Shown here: positions 60,324-64,000 of the stretch, one piece after another | Layout: each line of letters starts with the position of its first letter | How positions within the stretch are numbered: the stretch's first letter is position 1 | Assembly (NCBI RefSeq): GCF_900114375.1 | Contig: NZ_FOSV01000008.1 | Span: 1-64,000 of the forward strand | Length of the DNA stretch: 64,000 nt | Reading direction: 5' to 3' | Origin: Methylorubrum salsuginis | GTDB taxonomy: Bacteria; Pseudomonadota; Alphaproteobacteria; Rhizobiales; Beijerinckiaceae | Notes under the pieces: model-generated | The model's database searches: none | The model's input: only the letters and a program-made list of their open reading frames with translations | Told to the model about the DNA's origin: nothing | Position numbers and translations under genes: made by a program

Positions 60324-60381
60324 ATCTTGTTCTCGATTGCCAGGATCGTCGTGGATGGAGACGACGATCCCTACAAGCCGA

Positions 60382-60687
60382 TCAGTAGCGCGGGCCGTTC
60401 GTGGTGTTGCCGAGCTGCTGCTGGTAGCCGGGACGCTCCGGGTTGCGGGCGTTCGGGTTGCCGTGGCGGTGGGTGTTGTAGCGGCGGGCGCGGCGATAGG
60501 CCTTGGTGGTGCCGTGGTGGTGGTGCCAGCCGTGATGGCGGTGATGGTGGCGACCGCCATGCATCACGGTCTCGACCGTGTCGCCGGCGACGACACCGGG
60601 AGCCGGCATGGCCGGGGCGGCCGAGGCCGAGCCGGCGCCGAGGCCGCAGAGCAGCACGCCGGCCGCGAGGGTGAGGGCAATCCGCAT
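60382..60687 (-). CDS. Secreted His-rich protein
   Basis: A 101-residue protein with a signal peptide (to about residue 23). The mature middle region holds a dense histidine cluster (MHGGRHHHRHHGWHHHHG, about residues 42-59) and a basic tail (KAYRRARRYNTHRHGN) ending in GPRY. Such composition suggests metal binding or surface association in the periplasm; this is not proven. Good terminator downstream. Monocistronic. Confidence 0.75.
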   Translation of the reverse strand: MRIALTLAAGVLLCGLGAGSASAAPAMPAPGVVAGDTVETVMHGGRHHHRHHGWHHHHGTTKAYRRARRYNTHRHGNPNARNPERPGYQQQLGNTTNGPRY

Positions 60688-60897
60688 GGGTCTCTCGTCC
60701 GTCCGTCGTTAGGTCCGTGCACGCTCGGCACGTCGAGCCCTCAAGTCGGCGTGAGCGCGGCCGTTCCGGTTCTGTGGCCGGAATCCAGTAACAAATGTTT
60801 GATCGTCGCAAGCGAGCTCGGCGGGATTGCCGGCGGACCTTGAGCGTGAAGGTTCAATGGGTTGCGCGGAAACCCGATCCGGGTCACCTCCCCGCCG

Positions 60898-63381
60898 ATG
60901 CCGAACGACCCCGCCCCGCTCCCGATCGAGGCCGCCCTCCCCGCGCTCCGCGCGGCGCTCGAGCAGCGGAACGCCGCGGTGCTCGTCGCCCCGCCCGGCG
61001 CGGGCAAGACCACGCGGGTGCCGCTGGCTCTGCTCGATCAAACCTGGCTCGGCACCCAAAAGATCATCCTGCTGGAGCCGCGTCGGCTGGCCGCCCGCGG
61101 TGCGGCCGAGCGCATGGCCGAGACGTTGGGCGAGCGCGTCGGCGACACGGTGGGCCTGCGGGTGCGGCTCGGCTCCAAGGTCTCGGCGCGTACCCGCATC
61201 GAGGTCGTCACCGAGGGCGTGTTCACCCGCATGATCCTCGACGACCCGGAACTGACCGGCATCGGCGCCGTGCTGTTCGACGAGTTCCACGAGCGCTCGC
61301 TGGACGCCGATCTCGGCCTCGGCTTCGCCCTCGACGCGCAGGGCGCTCTCCGCGAGGATCTGCGCATCCTCGCCATGTCGGCGACCCTCGACGGGGCCCG
61401 CGTCGCCGGGTTGTTGGGGGATGCGCCGGTCGTCGAATCCGAGGGCCGCGCCTTTCCCGTCGAGACGCGCCATCTCGACCGTTCCCCGAACGAACGCATC
61501 GAGGAGGCCATGGCCGGGGCCATCCTGCGGGCGCTGCGGGCCGATCCGGGCTCACTGCTCGCCTTCCTGCCCGGACAGGCCGAGATCCGCCGCACCGCCG
61601 AGCGGCTGGAAGGCCGCCTGCCCGAGGATACGGACCTCGCGCCCCTCTACGGCGCGCTCACCCAGGGCGAGCAGGACCGGGCGGTCGCCCCGGCTCCGCC
61701 CGGTCGGCGCAAGGTGGTGCTGGCGACCGCCATCGCCGAGACCTCGCTGACGATTCAAGGCGTGCGCATCGTCGTCGATTCCGGGCTTGCCCGCGTGCCG
61801 CTCTACGAGCCCGGCAACGGCATGACCCGCCTCGTCACGGCGCGCGCCTCCCGCGCCTCGGTCGATCAGCGCCGGGGCCGCGCCGGGCGCACGGAGCCGG
61901 GCGTGTGCTGGCGGCTCTGGCCCGAGGCGGCGACCGCCGCGCTCGAACCCTTTGCCCGGCCGGAAATCCTGTCGGCCGACCTCGCCGGCCTCGTGCTCGA
62001 TTGCGCCGCCTGGGGTGTGTCCGACCCGACCGCCCTGCCCTTCCTCGACCCGCCCCCCGCCCCGGCGCTGACGGAAGCGCGCGCGATGCTCGCCGATCTC
62101 GGCGCGCTCGACGCCGACGGGCGCCTGACCGCCACGGGCCGGACCCTGCGCGCCCTGCCGCTGCCGCCGCGCCTCGCCCGGATGGTCGCCCGCGCCGCGG
62201 AAGCCGGTCATGCCCGTACGGCCGCAGAACTGGCCGCCGTGCTGGTGGAGCGGGGGCTGGGCGGCGATTCCGTCGATCTCGCCGACCGCCTCGACCGCTT
62301 TTCCCGCGACCGCGGCGGGCGCGCCGCCGACATGCGCCGCCTCGCCGAGGGCTGGGCGCGGCAGGCCGAGCGCGCCGCCGGCTCCCGCCCGGAGGAGCCC
62401 GATCCAGCTTGGGCCGAGCCCGGCGCGCTGCTGGCGCTCGCCTATCCCGACCGGGTCGCCCGCGCGCGAGGCCGCGAGGGTGCGGTGCTGATGGCGAACG
62501 GCCGGGCCGGGCTCCTCGACCCCGCGAGCGCGCTCGCCCGCGAATCCTTCGTCGTGGTGGCCGACCTCACCGGGACGGCGGCCAATGCCCGCATCCTCGC
62601 CGCCGCGGCCATTTCCCCGCAGACCATCGACGCGCTGTTTTCCGACCGGATCGAGACGGTCCGGAGCGTCTCCTTCGACGGGCAGGCGCGGGCCTTGCGG
62701 GCGCGCGAAATCCGCCGCCTCGGCGCGGTCAGCCTCGATGAGCGCACGCTGCCCGTCCCGGCCGACGAGGAGGCGGCCAAGGTGCTGGCCCGCGGGATCG
62801 CTGGGCTCGGCATCGAGCGTCTGCCCTGGACCCCGGCGCTGACGCAATGGCGCGCCCGCGTGCGCTTCCTCCATGGGGCGGAAGGGAGCGAGTGGCCCGA
62901 CCTGTCGGACGAAGCGCTGACGGCTTCGGTCGAGGAGTGGCTCGCCCCGGGCATCGTCGGGCGCAATTCCCTCGCTTCGATCACCGCCGACGACCTCGGC
63001 CAGGCGCTGCAAGCGCTGTTGCCCTGGCCGCTGCGTGCCCGGCTGGAGCAGGAGGCGCCGAGCCATGTCGAGGTGCCGACCGGCTCGCGCATCCCGGTCG
63101 ATTACGAATCCGGCCCCGAGCCGGTGCTGGCGGTGCGGGTGCAGGAGCTGTTCGGCCTCGACCGGCATCCGACGCTGGGCGGCGGGCGGGTGCCGCTGGT
63201 CCTGCACCTGCTCTCGCCGGCCCATCGGCCGATCCAGATCACCCGCGACCTGCCGGGCTTCTGGCGCGGCTCATGGAGCGCGGTGCGCTCCGAGATGCGC
63301 GGGCGCTATCCCCGCCATCCCTGGCCGGAGGACCCGCTCGCCGAGGCGCCGACCCGGCGGGCGAAGCCGCGCGGCACGTGA
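60898..63381 (+). CDS. hrpB: ATP-dependent helicase HrpB
   Basis: DEAH-type helicase of 827 residues, cellular role uncertain (HrpB in E. coli affects biofilm and other traits). Walker A is VAPPGAGKTTRVPLALL, the DEAH box variant DEFHERS, motif III MSATLDGA, motif VI SVDQRRGRAGRTEPG. The C-terminal HrpB-specific domain (about 560-827) ends with PPLQITRDLPGFWRGSW-type motif (seen as RPIQITRDLPGFWRGSW) typical of the family. ATG 60898 chosen; an in-frame TTG upstream at 60862 is less likely. Confidence 0.94.
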   Translation: MPNDPAPLPIEAALPALRAALEQRNAAVLVAPPGAGKTTRVPLALLDQTWLGTQKIILLEPRRLAARGAAERMAETLGERVGDTVGLRVRLGSKVSARTRIEVVTEGVFTRMILDDPELTGIGAVLFDEFHERSLDADLGLGFALDAQGALREDLRILAMSATLDGARVAGLLGDAPVVESEGRAFPVETRHLDRSPNERIEEAMAGAILRALRADPGSLLAFLPGQAEIRRTAERLEGRLPEDTDLAPLYGALTQGEQDRAVAPAPPGRRKVVLATAIAETSLTIQGVRIVVDSGLARVPLYEPGNGMTRLVTARASRASVDQRRGRAGRTEPGVCWRLWPEAATAALEPFARPEILSADLAGLVLDCAAWGVSDPTALPFLDPPPAPALTEARAMLADLGALDADGRLTATGRTLRALPLPPRLARMVARAAEAGHARTAAELAAVLVERGLGGDSVDLADRLDRFSRDRGGRAADMRRLAEGWARQAERAAGSRPEEPDPAWAEPGALLALAYPDRVARARGREGAVLMANGRAGLLDPASALARESFVVVADLTGTAANARILAAAAISPQTIDALFSDRIETVRSVSFDGQARALRAREIRRLGAVSLDERTLPVPADEEAAKVLARGIAGLGIERLPWTPALTQWRARVRFLHGAEGSEWPDLSDEALTASVEEWLAPGIVGRNSLASITADDLGQALQALLPWPLRARLEQEAPSHVEVPTGSRIPVDYESGPEPVLAVRVQELFGLDRHPTLGGGRVPLVLHLLSPAHRPIQITRDLPGFWRGSWSAVRSEMRGRYPRHPWPEDPLAEAPTRRAKPRGT

Positions 63382-63433
63382 CGGACCTGCCCGCGCGAGG
63401 ATACGACGAGAGCAACAGGGAGGACGTGTGGTG

Positions 63434-63775
63434 ATGAGGATGCGCGCGGCGTTGTGTCTGGCCCCGCTGCTGTGGTCGGTGGCGGCCTCGGCACAGGACA
63501 AGCCCCTGGTCATCCCGCAGGCCGAGGGCGAAAAGCACGGCAAGATTTTTGGCCGGGCGCTGGCCTGCGGCGTCGCCCGCGAGCGGGTCGATGCCGCCAT
63601 CGCCGCCGGTCGCGCCCGGATGCAGGCGGCGGTCGGCCGCGCGCTGACCGACGAGCGCTACCTGCTCTCCCTCGACGACGCCCTGAGGCTGGAGACGAGC
63701 CTTCCGGCGCCCTCGCCCGCGGCCTGCGAAAAGGGGATCGCGGCCTTCGAGCGATTGGAGAAGACGGCGCCGTAA
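63434..63775 (+). CDS. Small secreted hypothetical protein
   Basis: A 113-residue protein with a signal peptide (RAALCLAPLLWSVAASAQ) and a helical mature domain with two cysteines (LACGVARE and AACEKGIAAF), giving a single possible disulfide. An AGGGAGG site precedes the ATG, nine bases before it. It lies about 50 bases after hrpB and may be in the same transcript. No family recognised. Confidence 0.65.
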   Translation: MRMRAALCLAPLLWSVAASAQDKPLVIPQAEGEKHGKIFGRALACGVARERVDAAIAAGRARMQAAVGRALTDERYLLSLDDALRLETSLPAPSPAACEKGIAAFERLEKTAP

Positions 63776-63798
63776 GGCACGGCGGCGTCTCCCTTTTT
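63763..63798 (+). terminator. Intrinsic terminator overlapping a stop codon
   Basis: Arms GACGGCGCCGT (63763-63773) and ACGGCGGCGTC (63779-63789) with one mismatch, five-base loop, then a five-T run ending at 63798. The stop codon of the gene ending at 63775 lies in the stem and loop. Confidence 0.75.
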
Positions 63799-63807
63799 GC
63801 GTCGCGC

Positions 63808-64000
63808 TCAGGCGAACCGCCCACCCTTCTGGATCACCTCGATCTTGTAGCCGTCCGGGTCGGTGGCGAAGAAGAAGGTCGCGAGCGGCGTGTCGCCGTG
63901 CTTGAGCGTCTTGAGGTCGGTGGCCGGAAAGCCTTCGCGCTGGAAGCGGGCATGCTCGGCCTCGGCATCGTCCACCACGAAGGCGATATGGCCGTAGCCG
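63808..64000 (-). CDS. gloA: Lactoylglutathione lyase, 3' end only
   Basis: The visible last 64 codons give GYGHIAFVVDD...FPATDLKTLKHGDTPLATFFFATDPDGYKIEVIQKG, the second half of a glyoxalase/VOC fold with the metal-binding His and Glu positions. Detoxifies methylglyoxal via glutathione. The gene continues beyond the right edge of the window. The identity is family-level: another VOC protein cannot be excluded. Confidence 0.82.
   Translation of the reverse strand, partial: GYGHIAFVVDDAEAEHARFQREGFPATDLKTLKHGDTPLATFFFATDPDGYKIEVIQKGGRFA

Overview
The window is GC-rich, gene-dense chromosomal DNA from a pink-pigmented methylotroph of the Methylobacterium/Methylorubrum group (Alphaproteobacteria, Hyphomicrobiales). 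The assignment rests on a lanthanide-type methanol dehydrogenase cluster (xoxF, xoxJ, xoxG), a propionyl-CoA carboxylase beta subunit of the type used in the ethylmalonyl-CoA pathway, the alphaproteobacterial dusB-ntrB-ntrC order, a fused ispDF, an ATP12 chaperone, HWE/HisKA_2 sensor kinases and MCP chemoreceptors. I see no prophage, insertion sequence, CRISPR array or plasmid gene; the region looks like ordinary core chromosome with a few accessory islands.

Layout. 0.3-11 kb: a small secreted protein, chemoreceptor, dusB-ntrB-ntrC nitrogen-regulation operon (minus strand), divergent ispDF-pncC, a second chemoreceptor. 11-21.7 kb: AlkA-like glycosylase, Hsp70-like protein, RluC-type pseudouridine synthase, HAD phosphatase, ATP12 chaperone, a large GAF/PAS/HWE kinase with a C-terminal receiver, a tandem repeat array, and a redoxin-prolyl-hydroxylase fusion. 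22-27.7 kb: pccB, TerB-like membrane protein, tRNA-Val(CAC), TetR regulator plus ilvC, and a PPOX-family protein. 27.8-37.8 kb: xoxF, then xoxG-xoxJ as a separate unit, and divergent from them a translationally coupled four-gene operon: orphan ABC-type binding protein, YVTN beta-propeller, NosR-like flavin/iron-sulfur membrane protein and ApbE flavinyltransferase, followed by a DUF1194 protein. 37.9-53 kb: Crp-family regulator, two tiny membrane proteins, murQ-SIS deaminase-nagA, an EEP-family hydrolase, asparaginase, PAP2 phosphatase, der, a YfgM-like protein, NnrU, a secreted sialidase-fold-like protein, cupin, and ampG-ecsC. 53.4-64 kb: a LOV-domain histidine kinase with a single-domain response regulator, a Tat-exported bicovalent-FAD oxidase, an unidentified secreted protein, mutS, a His-rich secreted protein, hrpB, and the 3' end of gloA.

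How parts work together. XoxF oxidises methanol in the periplasm and passes electrons to the cytochrome XoxG, with XoxJ as accessory protein. The divergent operon carries family types that recur beside PQQ dehydrogenases, and adds a membrane protein with an FMN-binding domain and Fe-S ligands plus the enzyme that attaches FMN: I infer a dedicated electron or redox-maturation route for the PQQ system. MurQ, the SIS-domain deaminase, NagA and AmpG together form most of a peptidoglycan-recycling pathway split between two loci. The LOV kinase and response regulator form a compact blue-light module.

Non-coding structure is notable. A dispersed two-hairpin repeat occurs at 36.9 and 39.5 kb with compensatory changes in both stems, and its first half is triplicated in tandem at 20.4 kb. 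A run of four different hairpins lies at 44.0-44.1 kb. Several intrinsic terminators are clear. Start sites were chosen by domain boundaries, ribosome binding sites and 4-base stop/start overlaps; residue positions are approximate unless stated.
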